Shown: positions 1-13,361, counted from the stretch's first letter. The stretch is DNA of 64,000 nt from Zoroaster sp. YZ-2022 (GCA_029582265.1 CM055830.1:28189771-28253770), one strand, 5' to 3'. The notes: generated by a model from the letters alone, not told the origin. Made by a program: numbers and translations.

Positions 1-590
1 TTTATTATATCTAGATTCAAAGTAAGCATACTCACAAAAAGACGTTTTGCTAGCATTACCAATGCTGTACTTTCTTTTTTTTATTATATCTAGATTCAAA
101 GTAAGCGTACTTACGAAAGACATTTTGCTAGCATTACCAATGCTGTACCTTCTTTTTTTATTATATCTAGATTCAAAGTAAGCGTGATTTTCACGAAGAC
201 GCTTGCTAGCATTACCAATGCTGTACCTTCTTTTTTTATTATATCTAGATTCAAAGTAAGCATACTCACAAAAGACGTTTTGCTAGCATTACCAATGCTG
301 TACCTTCTTTTTTTATTATATCTAGATTCAAAGTAAGCATACTCACAAAAGACGTTTTGCTAACATTACCAATGCTGTACGTTTTTTTTTAAAATTATAT
401 CTAGATACAAAAGACGTTTTGCTAGCATTACCAATGCTGTACCTTCTTTTTTTATTATATCTAGATTCAAAGTAAGCATACTCATTAAAAGACGCTTGCT
501 AGCATTACCAATGCTGCAATGCTTTTTAAAAATTATATCTAGATACAAAGATCGCTTTGCTAGCATTACCAATGCTGTACCTCCTTCTTT
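1..590. repeat. 77-bp tandem array, about 8 units
   Basis: Units begin with ATTATATCTAGAT near 4, 83, 160, 238, 315, 394, 454 and 532, and each ends with GCATTACCAATGCTGTACCT followed by a T run. The spacing is 77-79 bp except for one unit shortened to 60 bp. The last units are more diverged (AAAATTATATCTAGATACAAA). The unit end resembles dispersed repeat ends elsewhere in the window (TACCAATGTTGTACCTTCCC near 49595). The array runs off the left edge of the window. No coding potential is credible in it. Confidence 0.93.
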
Positions 591-2300
591 AAAAAACTTG
601 TTTTCTTGTTTTAAAGTATAGTCTTCAGTGTCAAGTTCCTTAGATAACCACACACAAATAATGTATATGTAAATGTAGCACCAGTCCATATTGGAGTATG
701 AACCTCCTCTTTTGATCAACATAGTTTTATGTGTCGTAACCAAGATGGCTTCTGCATTGCAGTGGACCTAGATGTGTCGGCTTATAGCCATTTTCATCCA
801 CGATATCATCAAACATGTCACGATTTTCGCATCATATCGCTGATTTGTTTTCATTCACGCGATGATTGCTTTAGGAGCCGAGTAAACACAGGTATGTACC
901 TCTCAACAAGCTGCCACAACAAGTCACCGTGCTTGGCTGAGAGACACATAATATCCCTGCCATTCACGCTGCACAATGGACATTGGCCAATTTGTTTCAC
1001 AAAGTACAATAGAATTCTGCATTTTAGAAATGTCATGAGCCCCGATTTTGACGAAGGAGCCACCGCCGATCCGCGCTTTCTGATTGACAGGAGCGGCAAT
1101 TCATTAAAAGCTCTGGCGCGGGCCCGCAATACCTCAGTTCGGGCACAGTCAACGACATGCTATTGAGCCTACTACATACTGACAAGGGGTATTAAATTAT
1201 ATGATACAGTTGGTAAATATTTTTCCTACCGCCACGCCAGCAGTTTTCTAATGGTTGTACTATTCGAAACCACCAAAATAATTTTCAATATTTGAATAGA
1301 TATGCATGCTTATTCCAAAGATACCTGAGTTGATGTCATTATTTTTATCACTCCCAAAATTCCATCGACAAATGGACGAAAAGTGACGGTCCTTTCCGCT
1401 CCAATTTTTATGGAAATTTGAGGGTATTAAAAAATTTTTTTTTAAATAAAAATAAATCAACTCAAATTACTTGTAGTATAAGCTTACTATCATGTTGAAA
1501 CACTTTTTTAATGATTTTGCACTAAAAAATAAATAACAACCATTGGGAAAAACTGCTAACGCAGATTTGGATGCAAGTGTCTCTTTATTGTGTTTTATGT
1601 CATATGCAATATTATGAACAACAATATAACTCATAACGTAAATTTATCCAGTCACGACGCCAGAAACAGTAATATGTGATCCTCAACTAAGGCCCATCAG
1701 CTCACACACGTGGTACATGTACAATGTATGTTATTTTCCTTAATAAATCTTTTGTGCTGGAAATCTTTATCTCTAGTATATTTTTTAAAAATCATGAAAT
1801 TATGGCTCAGTGAATAAGATTGCAAATATAAAGTAAAATAACTAGGCATAGCTAATAGTTTTATGATTATTTTGACTAGCTCCGCTGACGGCTTTGAAAG
1901 CCATTTTGACCTGTCCGCCATTTACCTGGTATGTGGCTTATGTTCAGTACTATACGGTGAACACAATGTCATTATCTATATTACGGGTGCGTAGTGGGCG
2001 TGCACCAAGTAATGATGGCTAGACGTATGGATCGCCACACATAACTTTGTTAAGTTTCACGACATCGATATCATTGAAAACACACTAAAACTAATACCAA
2101 ATGGTCCGGTCACAATTTATTTGGTACTATAGACTGAACGCCATCTCAAACAAACAAATATATCACCCTAAATTTTTTTATGAACCTGTTGTATCCATCA
2201 AGGATTGCAATAACCTGAAGGAAAATGAAAGAGTCTATAAATTATGTAGGTCATGGTGCGACTTGTTTACATGCTGTGACGGAACGAACAACAAATGAAG
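591..2300. other. Intergenic stretch, no gene recognised
   Basis: No conserved coding region is seen. The part from about 850 to 1130 is less AT-rich than its surroundings, and its minus strand reads as a short peptide (CLSAKHGD..VERYIPVFT) whose DNA is also found, diverged and in the other orientation, at 9843-10040 inside another repeat element. It is therefore probably repeat-derived. The remaining short open frames look random. Confidence 0.5.
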
Positions 2301-2320
2301 CCAAACACTAACTACAAATC

Positions 2321-2960
2321 GGTATTTACATATAAACCAACAGCTATAGTTTATACCAATTTAATTAGAGGGTCAGAGACCACCATGGCTAGAAAGTGAG
2401 ATGTAAACCTTTTCTACACATTGTTCTATTCAACCTACCACTTAATCATCACTGAATAGGTTTCCTTTGAGTGTCGGGTTTAGTATTTACATATAAACCA
2501 ACAGCTATAGTTTATACCAATTTAATTAGAGGGTCAGAGACCACCATGGCTAGAAAGTGAGATGTAAAACCTTTACTACACATTGTTCTATTCAACCCAC
2601 CACTTAATCCGTCTGAATAGGTTTCTTTGAGTGTCGTGGCCGAGTATTTACATATAAACCAACAGCTATAGTTTATACCAATTTAATTAGAGGGTCAGAG
2701 ACCACCATGGCTAGAAAGTGAGATGTAAAACCTTTACTACACATTGTTCTATTCAACCTACCACTTAATCCGCCTGAATAGGTTTTGAGTGTCGTGGCTG
2801 AGCATTTACATATAAACCAACAGCTATAGTTTATACCACTTAATTAGAGGGTCAGAGACCACCATAGCTAGAAAGTGAGATGAAACCTTTCTACACATTG
2901 TTCTATTCAACCCACCACTTAATCCGTCTGAATAGGTTTCTTTGAGTGGCGGTGGATAGA
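2321..2960. repeat. 165-bp tandem repeat, 4 copies
   Basis: Copies start at TATTTACATATAAACC near 2323, 2484, 2645 and 2814. Each contains AGAGGGTCAGAGACCACCAT and ends at AATAGGTTTCTTTGAGTG. The copies are nearly identical apart from small indels, so the amplification is young. Parts of the unit match the reverse complement of 9060-9215 inside the 8822-10137 element, so the array probably arose by expansion inside a relative of that element. Confidence 0.92.
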
Positions 2961-3810
2961 GAAACAATGCCCAGTGGGGCGGTTCCTGTGTGATCCAACA
3001 GTCGGCTTACCACTGAAGTAATTCGCTTTTGTTACGCACTCAAATGTGAAAAGACTGGTCTGCTTTGTTCCCATGGAATTTCTGTCTGACCAAACGCGAT
3101 ATTTTTTCATCACGAAGATATATTTTTAATCGCGATTTGCCGATATATCGATAACTGAAAAGTTCTCGCCATCGCAACTCTAAGTGTCGCAGAAGGTTCG
3201 ATATTATCGTGTTATCACCTGCTTACATGGTATAATGCGTATACTGACCTCTGCTTGTGGAAGTGATTGCACCGCTGTAGTTTGATTACCTAAGTCACTA
3301 ATATGCCATTGTACAAAATATTCTAACCCTTCCATTCTTTTGCTACTGTAGATAAGAAGGTTAGAAATTGATTTAAGAAGAAAAGGAAAAGTGGCCCACG
3401 CATGGGAGAAAAAGATCACCTGCACAGAGTCCTCCATCATGGACCCGAATGGAGATGCTAGACATCCAAAGTGAGTGAAAACCATCGACCCTTCAACGTT
3501 TTGTTGTTGCTTTTTTGCTTTTGTTCTTGGCAATCTGAGGTGTTTGTAAAATTTAGTTGAGTCTTTGAAACATGTCCCAGTGCTAGACTAAGAATGTCTT
3601 CCACATGAGTCTGTATGTAAACTAAAACCTTTTGGTTAATAGATACAATATTGTTTCTGAATTTTCTGAATTTTAGACAAAAGGGTTCAGAAAATGGCCT
3701 TATACAATATTTGAATGTGGGTTTAGATATTAAAACTTACGTTGTAAAGATTCCTTGTTAATTATTAATGTTTTCTTAGAGCCCTTTCTTTAAAGGAAAT
3801 GTACCACATT
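2961..3810. other. Flank of the 165-bp array, with CGATAT-rich repeat remnant
   Basis: The part up to about 3190 continues the relationship with the 8822-10137 element (CCATGGAATTTCTG shared in reverse complement, then ATCGCGAT and CGATATATCGATAA motifs). The rest to 3810 shows no recognisable coding or repeat feature. Confidence 0.5.
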
Positions 3811-4150
3811 GAGTGCCATGGTGAGCGGTTAGTGCATCGGATTTGTGTTCTGATGGCTGAGTCCAGAATGTGGTTCAATCCCAACCGCGACCATGGTGCT
3901 TGTGTCCTTGAGCAAGACACTTTACCATAATTGCTTCTCCACTAAGGGTAAATGGGTACCTGTGAGGGCAGAGTTGGTTGTTGTGTTTGATTAGCCCTAT
4001 ATGCGCCTGTAATGGAGCAATTGCTCCCAGGGAGCTGAGATGGTTTCATGAATGATTTATGCCTGAACAGGGTACAATATATGCGCCTTGAGCACCAGTT
4101 TGTGGGACGTGTGCTATATAAGTCCCACATTATTATTATTATTATTATTA
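3811..4150 (+). mobile_element. tRNA-derived SINE copy 1
   Basis: The head reads GAGTGCCATGGTGAGCGGTT (A-box-like) and is followed by GGTTCAATCCC (B-box-like). The body has CAAGACACTTTACCATAATT and GGGAGCTGAGATGGTTTCA. The tail has GTGCTATATAAGTCCCACA and then a (TTA)n run. Five copies of the same family occur in the window. The Pol III boxes are near the 5' end, as in tRNA-derived SINEs. No intact target duplication was identified. Confidence 0.9.
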
Positions 4151-5258
4151 ATTCATATGGTTATCAAATTAACAAAGAATTATCTAAACCAAATGTCTAT
4201 AGCTGATAGACCAGTAAGTGCCAAGAGAAGTATCAAACACAGCGAATTAGCAATTCAACGGAAAGTGATGTCAACATGGCTAGTGAGTTGTGCTTAATGT
4301 TTCAAGCTTGACAGATCATATTTCATTGGGCCTTTTAGCAGAGTTGTTCATGTAATTGTCTCAGGGTGTGGCTGTCACCAACTTTGCCATTTTGTTTAAC
4401 TGAAAAGGAGAAGCCAGTCGGGCAAGTAAATGAACAGATTCAAGTACCAGAAAGCTGAACAAGAACTTCAAACACTGAAGGCCATGTAAGTAGGAATTAA
4501 GTCCATGTTCCTCCACATATGTTCCTCCAAAAGTAAATGTCATATCAGGTGATTTAAAAGGTCATCTATTGGACACTATAAAACCTCGATCATGAAAATA
4601 ATGCGTTTCTTACTTTGGTTCAATTTCTGAGATTGAAATGTCTTTAAAACTTTCGCTAGGCTTGATCTGTGATGACATCATTAAACTTATTTTTGAAAGA
4701 TAAGATGTCTGTCTCTCGTCACTTGATTCACAGAAGTCATTCAAATTTCCTATGGTTTTTGAGATAGAAAATTATTATTTTTCTAAACCTGCTGCCAGAG
4801 GTTCTGTGACAGGTGATGACGTCATAAGTCATATTTTTTAAAAGGTCAGATGTCAATGGTAATTCGTACCGAAGGCATGTCCAAATTATTAGCTGCAGAT
4901 CCTATATTAGTGCTTCTGAATAGTTTTTCATGAGATATGATTTTTTTACATATTAAAGACCATACAAAATGATAAATATTTCCAACCCTAAGTAAGAATA
5001 ACCAAAAATGAGACTTTCATTATTTTTCTTTAACCCTTCTAAAAACCTATGAAAGTGTACTTTTCACTACCGTGAACGGCAGGCTGGAAACAAAAGCCCA
5101 AAACCTATTTGATGTTAAAAACTGCTTGCCTAAATTGTTTTGAGTAGTATAAAAGCATCAGGAGTATGCACCATCTAAACAAAGTAAATGCATTTACCAT
5201 TGTAGAAATGTACTTATTAGGTTGCCCCAAAAACTCGTAACATTTGTATCTTTGACAG
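4151..5258. other. Non-coding, probable LRRFIP-like intron
   Basis: This lies upstream of the LRRFIP-like exon. At 4438-4485 a short stretch bounded by AG and GTAAGT reads FKYQKAEQELQTLKA in one frame, which is coiled-coil-like. It could be another small exon, but its phase does not join the 5259 exon directly. Around 4660-4960 there is a diverged two-copy duplication built on TGATGACATCAT / TGATGACGTCAT. Confidence 0.35.
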
Positions 5259-5605
5259 GTGATGAGGTTAGAAAGTCAGGTCAAAAGGTACAAGACGGCA
5301 GCTGACACGTCGGAGAGGCTAGAAGAAGAGTTGAAACAGGACCGACGCAAGCTCCAAAGAGAGGTACAGACATAAAGTTCATATTCCCTTTGTATCTCTT
5401 GGGTCAACCTCGGTGTCGATTAGACCTTGGTGTTTTCCCACAGCGTTGATTGGTTACTTCAGTATAGAGGTTGTTCAACTACCCCAAACTCATTTTGATA
5501 ATTTTTCTCAACTGTTTTTCCTTTTCCCACTCTTTTTGTTAATCTCTACAGATTCAGACTTCAAAAGATAAATACGAGGAAATGAAACGGAGAATAACCA
5601 CCTGA
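5259..5605 (+). CDS. LRRFIP-like coiled-coil protein, last two exons
   Basis: Exon 5259-5363 is preceded by TTTGACAG and followed by GTACAG. It encodes 35 residues of charged coiled coil with [20 protein letters not shown] and then [12 protein letters not shown]. This is the pattern of the C-terminal coiled coil of the leucine-rich-repeat flightless-interacting proteins (LRRFIP1/2), cytosolic partners of Flightless-I and Toll/Wnt signalling regulators. The second exon starts at 5552 after CTCTACAG, in the same phase, and reads [13 protein letters not shown], then stops at TGA 5603-5605. In other frames the bases just beyond read NNHLTK and RLEK, the residues this family has next, so one or more indels have broken the true end. 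Upstream exons, including the Flightless-binding region, were not found and may lie left of the window. Family call from remembered family pattern. Confidence 0.6.
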
Positions 5606-6854
5606 CCAAGCCGACTTGAGAAACGAAGCGCAAGCTGAGTCTGATCAAGTGATGACCCCACCCAGCTCACCAAGTATCTCTTAGGTCAATTTATCAACTT
5701 TTTTTTAATATACAGTCAAATCCTTGTGTCAGTGGTTACCACAAGCAGCCGCAATGAATAGCTTGGACAAATGTCACCACCGCTCAAGCAGAACAACTAG
5801 TTGTGTTATATACTATTACATGTTCACACATAGCCCCTGGTTTAAAACACGGTAGCTCCCAACACAACTAATTCCACTGTTTGAGTTACATTTGGACCCA
5901 AGTCAGAGCAACAGAAGCCCTCCAAATGTAGGGCTAGTTGTATGAATGGAGCATTTTGAACACAACTGACCTGTTATTTGCTGTCTTTGATAATTTACTT
6001 ACCTCTAATTTAACATCTACGGTAACACTGTTACAGCAACTTGTACATTGCATAAATTTTTCAAGTTAACCTTCTGGTCATTATGAGATAATGGTTTGTA
6101 ATGACCTTCCTGCATCTAGTGAACGCAGACTTCTAATTCGTCATTCTGTCTGACATGTTGTAATTTTCGGTGGAAAACAAGTTTAATAACAACTGAAAAC
6201 TGAAATGTATCATTGACTGATAACTGTATGCACTATTTTTTCCCTTAATCATTGTAATGAAACCTTTCACATGTTGGTTTCTTTACACGTTAGTCTTTGG
6301 TTCTCATACCTATTTAGACATTTACTAAAGTGGTTCTGCCAGAGGTAACCCTGGACCTAGCTCCCATCTGAACATGAGATTTCTACCAGTTTTAGACATG
6401 TTAAGCAAAAGTCCTCTGTTATCACATTGTTCTGCAGATTCCATGAATTCAACCCATGCCGATGACAAGTTTACAGGTTTTACGATGGTAATATTCATTA
6501 CCGGATCAGCTGTCCATATCGGTGCAGATAGCTACATGTATTTTTATCCAGATGACCAGGAAACAACAGTGGTTCTGAGAATTACTTTGCCTCTATTTTA
6601 CTGATCATTCAGGGAGTAATTGGCTAATCAACATCTGTTAATCCCTTATTGGTCAATCGGGTCCAGTCCACCAATTATTATGATAAGTCCACTGAGCACA
6701 TATACACATACTTTAAGGCAGGGCTGCTCATGAACTAATTTTGTTAAATATTTTTTTTTTTGCCAAATTTCCACATACTGCTAGATCTACAAAATTAATC
6801 AAAATTTGATAATGCACTTTGATGTTAGAGTGAGTCATAAACGATACCTGTAGG
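5606..6854. other. Non-coding, probable 3' region of the LRRFIP-like gene
   Basis: No conserved coding segment or clear repeat was recognised. The sequence is AT-rich with short random open frames. It may hold the 3' UTR of the gene ending near 5605, which is an inference from position only. Confidence 0.4.
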
Positions 6855-7686
6855 TTATATTGTAATATTCCGTCGATATCAAAATTGTCAATAATCGATA
6901 TATCGAACCAATATCGAGTATATTCGGAATATTATCCCATGTAAAGTTAAAGACCATAAATAAAATTAAAAAGAAAACTCTTATTTAACGGAAATGGAAA
7001 ATGCATCCAATATGACAAACTACGCCCACAAATTTCCGAAAGTGGCAGCATTTTGAGCTACTAGTTTCCTGCAGGCTGTGACAAAATAGTCAAGCCTCTC
7101 TCCCATACAAGATTTCTACCAACCGGCAGTCCCGGACATAACAAAATATTAGAACACAACGGAACTTCGTCAAACCACAAAAGATAAAAACAAACTCAAT
7201 TCACGCCTTTCTCCAAGCGCATTTTTAATGCTCATGTTTTTATTTTAATCAATACAGCGCTGGGCGTTACCGGCGAGAGAATGCAGGAAAATATATAATG
7301 GACAACGGAACTTTCTCCAAGCCAAAAAAGGGCAGCTTCTTTTGAGGTTCTGCATTATATGGGAGACCGCGAATTCCAGCGAACGTAGAGCACAAAGCGT
7401 CGCCGCTCGGCATTTGCGCGATGTTTTTATTCTCACTCACAAACACAATTTGCCGCCGATTTTTTTATTACATTATGCAGCAAATGTTAAACACCAAGTA
7501 AAAGCACAAACGGGAGATTTATTTTGTCGATAATCTGACACATTTTGATATTTTCGATATCATTCCTCAATATCGAAATTTTCGATATTTCGATATGATT
7601 AAAAAATTGCTATCGGCAATATCGATATCATAACAATATCGAATAATCGAGTAATATCGATATATCGACGGTGCTTATATTGTAAT
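6855..7686. mobile_element. Inverted-repeat element with CGATAT-rich ends, 12-bp flanking repeat
   Basis: The 12-bp sequence TTATATTGTAAT occurs at 6855-6866 and again at 7675-7686. Directly inside lie inverted ends: CCGTCGATAT on the left, and the complementary ATATCGATATATCGACGG on the right. The subterminal parts are dense in CGATAT and ATCGATAT palindromes. The interior has no transposase reading frame, so this is a non-autonomous element of about 0.8 kb. A 12-bp duplication is longer than the hAT norm of 8 bp, so the class is left open. Confidence 0.7.
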
Positions 7687-8821
7687 GATGTCCATTACAC
7701 TGCTTCTGCTTGAAATGTGATTAAAACTACCTATACATGATGGCCCAATAACAGGTGCTTAGAGATGCACATTTAGTGAGAATCCTTTAATTTCCATCCT
7801 TCTGGTCATTTCTCTTTTCCAATTAGAAAGTAAAGAACTTTCAACAAGTCATTTCACAAAATAATTGATTAGGTCATGAATAAAGAATAATGAATAAATG
7901 AATTATGATGAATTAATTGGTGGTCAAAATAATTGACTGTTTAACAATGATTTTGTAAAGGTCTGATTTGAAATGTCCTCCATTTCATAAGACTTAAACG
8001 TTATAATCATCAGATGACTAGAAAACCTAGATATTTTTATTTAGCTATATCACACTAACAAGCCAAGGTATATATACATGTTCATTATGTATGGAAGTTC
8101 CTTCAAAGTAATTGATGGCAAATGTGTTGTAAGCTCCCTGAAAAAAATTGTTGATATTTTGTAGTTCGGTGTAGCTTTTAAACAAAGGTGCTTATGCAAC
8201 ATGTACATGTTTAGACACATCTATCCCTTATATAATTCACCAAAACCCCTACACAAACAATAATAATTGTTAAAAAATAAATAAACCTTGTAAAAGGTTC
8301 ATAGTTTTGCCCTAGTTAAATTTACATGGCATTTTTATTTTCTTCAAATAATTGTTATCTAAGCAGCTGTAAGCATTGTGCCCAAGGTGCAGTTTTGCAT
8401 TATTATTGCATAATTAACTGAAAAGGCGAAGGTCAGCAACGTCTCATTGGTCAATTGTTGATGGCATCATCAAGAGTGGTGATTGTGTTTCTGAAGAGTG
8501 GTTTCAGAATAAAATGTCTTTTAGAGCTTTCCTTGCAAAAACTCTCCAAATTAGCAAAACAAAATGTAGAATTGCATTCATAATCATATGCAGAGTTACT
8601 TTTGAGATGGTTTAATTCAGACGTTTAGCAGTATCCATTTAGTCATTTTTTTCAGTCAAATTTCCTGCACAAAATGAAAGAAATTCTGGAAACTGGAAGA
8701 ACTTACAACATAGCACAGACCAAATGTATAAAGTAAATCTTTAACCCTATCTCCCTGAACAACAAAAGCCAGTTGGAGGATTTTGATTGTTATAGTACAA
8801 TGCCTAGGGAGTTAAGGTTAA
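7687..8821. other. Intergenic, no gene recognised
   Basis: AT-rich non-coding sequence. At its right end, 8741-8820 (AACCCTATCTCCCTGAAC to AGGGAGTTAAGGTTAA), is a short inverted-repeat fragment resembling the TTAA-ended miniature elements found elsewhere in the window. The element at 8822 is inserted at its edge. Confidence 0.45.
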
Positions 8822-10137
8822 TAGGCTTGGGCGATGACACGATAATATCGAATATCGCGATATTTTTTTTTACGCGATTATGATATCGAGAACTTTTTAA
8901 ATCATCGAGATATCGGCAGATCGCGATGAAAAAAATATATCGCGATGATAAAAAAATTATCGTGAAGAAAAAATATATCGCGATTACACAAAATCCTCGA
9001 TTGTCATTTGGGCCAGAAATTCCATGGGAAAAAACTCAGGAAGTCTTTTCAGCTTTCGTGAGAAACAAAATCTAACTACTTCTGTAGTGACACTCAAAGA
9101 AATCTATTAAGACTGATTTAAGTGTTGGGATTGAATGGGATATTTGTTCTAACAATGTGGAGACAATGTTTACGTCTCACTGTCTATCCATGGTGGTCTG
9201 TGACTCTGGCTGGCGCACCATGACCACGGGCGAGTATTATTATATCATACATATTTAAATATATGCAGAATATGGGCGTTGCCTTAAAAATACATAATCA
9301 TTAAATAAATCAAAGCGTGGATCCGCAGCAGCTCGATCACTATTCTGTTGTACCGGTACCATACTGGGACTCTTGTCTCGTGTGACAAAACACATACACT
9401 ACACGTACTCTTGATAAACCATGTGACGTTTATTTAAAATAGTGTGACTACAATCCACATTTTCTGAATCACATGTTTATACTATGACCCAGTCACGTGG
9501 AACGCGTGAATCACGTGAACTTGGGCTGATGATTTGATTGGGATGCACGACGCAGTAACAGTCCCACATAATTATTATGCAAACGATTTGCCAATGGCGA
9601 TGGGTGCCTTTTGCGACCGTAACCAGATACATGTTTCGGCTTTGGTCATTGGTTAAGCGTTTTCGCAAGTTCGGTTGTGCATGCATGCGATGACATCTTG
9701 GTTCTGACCAAACATAAACCGAACTTTGTGATCGGTTACACTTAGTTTCAAGATGGCGGATTGTAAAAAGTGTTAAAACATGATTAAGTGATTGTTCGTA
9801 TACCAGTATATCTTTCAAGTTACTAGCACTCACGAATAAGTTCTATTTTGAGAAACGTTGATGACTGAACATGTTACGTAGCTGTGCCGTTTTGTTTCTG
9901 GTTAGGGTAGCGAAAACCCGCCCCATATGTTGCACTCGTGAACGGCGCAATTGCACGTGTCTCTCAGGTAAGCACTGGCGATTTATTGTGACGTTTGTAG
10001 ACGGGTACATCCCTGTCATTACCAGCTCTAAAGCACTCATGCGTGAAAAACAAAAATAATCGCGATATTATCGAATATCGCGATATTATGTTTGACGATA
10101 TATCGTTGATGAAAAAAATCGATATCGCCCAAGCCTA
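8822..10137. mobile_element. Non-autonomous DNA element, hAT-like ends
   Basis: The left end TAGGCTTGGGCGAT and the right end ATCGCCCAAGCCTA are inverted. Both subterminal regions are packed with CGATAT, TATCGCGATA and AATATCGAATATCGCG motifs. The flanks AAGGTTAA and ATCTTTAA match at 5 of 8 positions, compatible with an old 8-bp target duplication. The interior (9470-10040) is less AT-rich and carries short open frames on both strands that do not look like a transposase. Its inner part is shared with 850-1130, and 9060-9215 is shared with the 2321-3100 array. TAGGCTTGGGCGAT-type ends are familiar from animal hAT derivatives, so the class is inferred. Confidence 0.75.
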
Positions 10138-13100
10138 ATCTTTAACCTTATACATAATGAGGAAATGTTGGTGTGAAAATTGTAATACAAATTTTATGTA
10201 ATGATCACTGTGTCCTTCCAATTAACTATCTTCAAAAGAATACCATGGAAAATAGTGAATTTCTTGTGCTGGGGGAAAAAATACAGAAACATACATGTAC
10301 ATCGATATTCCATCATGTATTTCTCATTTATGTGTATAAACAATTTAATTAAAATGTTAGAAAACTTACTTGGTGCTGGCAAAACAATATTGTTTTGAAA
10401 TATCCTGATGTTTTCAGGGCCCTGAATTCAAGCGCTGTCAAGCACTGATTTTTCTTATTCAATTTGTACAAGAAATTGGAAAATATTGTCAGGGCTTGAA
10501 CTCAGTACCTCTGGAGCCGAGTCACTTGTCCACTCAACCACTTCCTATGCTCTTGTCTGAAAGTACGGTAGGTTTCGTTAACTTGAGGAAAATTCCCATG
10601 CAAGGAAGCAGCACTGGGTTGGAATTCGGTTTGGGCATATGTGGTTGTAACTCTGGCTTGGGCTCAAGGGGCACCCAGAATGTTTGGATACTAGTTGGTT
10701 TGATAAACATGGTATACCAAGATTTAACCCAACGCTAGCTCAGCACATCCAGGTCTCACTGGATTAATACTACAGTAGATGGTTTGAGTATAATGTAAAC
10801 CCAACTCTAGCTTAATGGTTGGATTATTATTGGTTGGTTCACTCTGATAATCATCAGCCAATCGGCTGAACACTGGTTCATTAAACCATTAACATATTAA
10901 ACCATTATCATATTAAAACTAAGCTTTTCTAATCTAGGTGTGAACTACATTATAATTATGAGTGCCACCCCCATTATTGATTCTTCAAAGTGCTTCCCAG
11001 GTTTTGATCCGAGTTTCTTTATAATACACTTGTTAACATTTAGAACATCGAGAAATTAATAACTGAAAATGCTTCAGTGTTCAGTAAAAAATATAGTAAT
11101 AAGTACATTGTTTTCCATATCATTATATTGATTTTATTTCACGTTATTACAAAATACCTTGTGCATAATTATATTAATGCATTGCAAATGCAGTCAATAC
11201 GCTATTTTATTACAGTGCTTACAATAGAGGTCGAAGATGGTTTACAGTAATACATTTAATTGTGTGAACCTTAAGCATCTCATCGACTCAAAATGTGGAA
11301 TTATGAAGGTTAAGTTCTAGACTGCTTCTGCATGGCCACCTTATATTCAGGCAGTTTTGTAGGGTGTTTTATACTAGGTGTAAATAACTGGATGTAGATG
11401 AGTATATTTATTCATGAAGAGTTCTTATTATGTGATTTTTGTCAAACTTGGTTACTAGTGCTTTCTTTGGTTTCTTTATGCGATGTCATTCCTTTGTAAA
11501 ACATCTAAGTCAACCATTGTTTTAAAGCTGTGCATTATCACACCTGCTGCAGTTATTCATATAGAATGGTTTAATTCTTTTGTATATTGTAGGAACTTGA
11601 ATGCTGTTTTATCATACAGCCAAGGGTTGGTAATTTTACAAAGGCATGTTGTTGATTCTGTTAATGTCAGCGAGGCATTGTTGAGTGCTTTTGATTTTAC
11701 AATATCTACCTGTACATTCCATGCTGTTTGTTCATTTACAACAGAAGTTGGAAGCCAATTTTAGTGAGATTTAATTGATTTCTAATCTCCAACCCATCAA
11801 GCATGTTGATTGGGTAGTTTGACGACAGACAGTGAATTTTGTATGTGGCTGATCAATCTAAATCACATTTTGTTGTGATATTTTCTGCCAGGGTATAGAG
11901 CAAATTTTGTGGTCCTTTATTTTGTCTGATATCCGTTTGGATAGAGAGATGGAAAAGCCACCATCATCAGATCACTGACAATATACACACGGTACTTTGT
12001 AATATCTTGTAGTCAAAACGTTTATCTCATATTGTGACTGTACTGTGAATTGCTATTTTCTAGTAATCATACACAACTCTAAGGCAGATTCATGTCAGCA
12101 ATTTGGCATTACTTCTGTAGTAAATGAACTCTAGTCATGCACAAATTTGTCTTAGACGTTTCTCTTAACTGCAGGTAAATTGCTTATTTTAACATTCATG
12201 TCGGAGAGGAGAACCAATATTCCAATAATTTATTGATAGAATACAATTACAATGTATTAACTGTTGTAGTTTTGTACAACAAGTACTGACAGTAACGTGT
12301 GTTATGGTAACATTCATTGTTACTGCATGGAGTGTTTCATTTGTGAGAATCTGAAAGTGATTGCAAAATACAAATTAACTAATAAAACTGTAAAATAATT
12401 CATTATTAGATAGTTGTCATTTCTTGATTCTTTACAGATTAAATAATTTGTTTGTTTTTATTATTTTGGGGGGGAAGGAGAGGAGAAATTTGGGTGTTAA
12501 CTTAATGTTTGATGTAAGTTTGAGGGGAAAATATATAAGCTTGTAAAATTCCATTTGGAACACTGATTGTTCCAGAAAGAAGCAAATGTGCTTAATGGGA
12601 ATGCTTGGTGTTACCAAAAGTAGCATTCCATTATTTTGGAATATTCCATTTGTGAGAACATTTGCTGGGAGCAGCTTTTGGGAATGTTCCAAGTTTCCCC
12701 TACAGTACACCAACATATGTACTGTATACTCGGTGCTTTACGAGTGTCTACAGAACAAAAACTACATAGGCATCTTGGGCGGGATTCCAACCAAAATTGT
12801 CCTGCTTGCTAGTAACACCAGCTAGAATCAATAGTTCTATAGTTACAACAGTTTTATAAAAAGTATAAAACACTATAAAAAATATTTACTATTTGTTTGG
12901 TACTACAACATAATATTATCCAGAATTGTGTTACTAGTGATATTTTGTTAACTAGTTTTGAAGACACATGCAACTTGCCAAGTATTACAATGTGTTCTGT
13001 AACTTTAGGATGATGAAAAAACACCTGCATTTATAATACATCATTATTTGCCTTAGTTTTTAAACAGACATTTGTATACAAATTAGAAATATTGATATTT

Positions 13101-13361
13101 CAGTGCACCCTCCCACCCAATAAGAGGTAGGGCAAGAAGTGGACAAAGGGGATTGAACAACGAAGAATGTTAAGTAAAATATGAGATGGAGTGTAAACAG
13201 AGGAAAGCAGGTAGGAGAAAGAGCTGGAGAAAACACTTAAACACCATTCTCTTTCATTCGATCAGTTGAAGTTGACATTCTACATGATTACAAACCTGGT
13301 TTTTATTCAGTTGCTGATCATTATTATTTTGTCTTTGCCTTTTCAAACATTTTCACATGAT
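10138..13361. other. Intergenic, no gene recognised
   Basis: About 3.2 kb of AT-rich sequence with no conserved motif, no exon-like segment with splice sites, and no clear repeat end. The open frames at 10496-10738 (+), 11483-11764 (+), 12432-12716 (-) and 12586-12825 (+) show ordinary low-complexity translations and are regarded as chance. Confidence 0.5.

Noticed and set aside
1..590. CRISPR array
   Set aside because: The whole 77-bp unit repeats, with no unique spacers, and the context is clearly eukaryotic.
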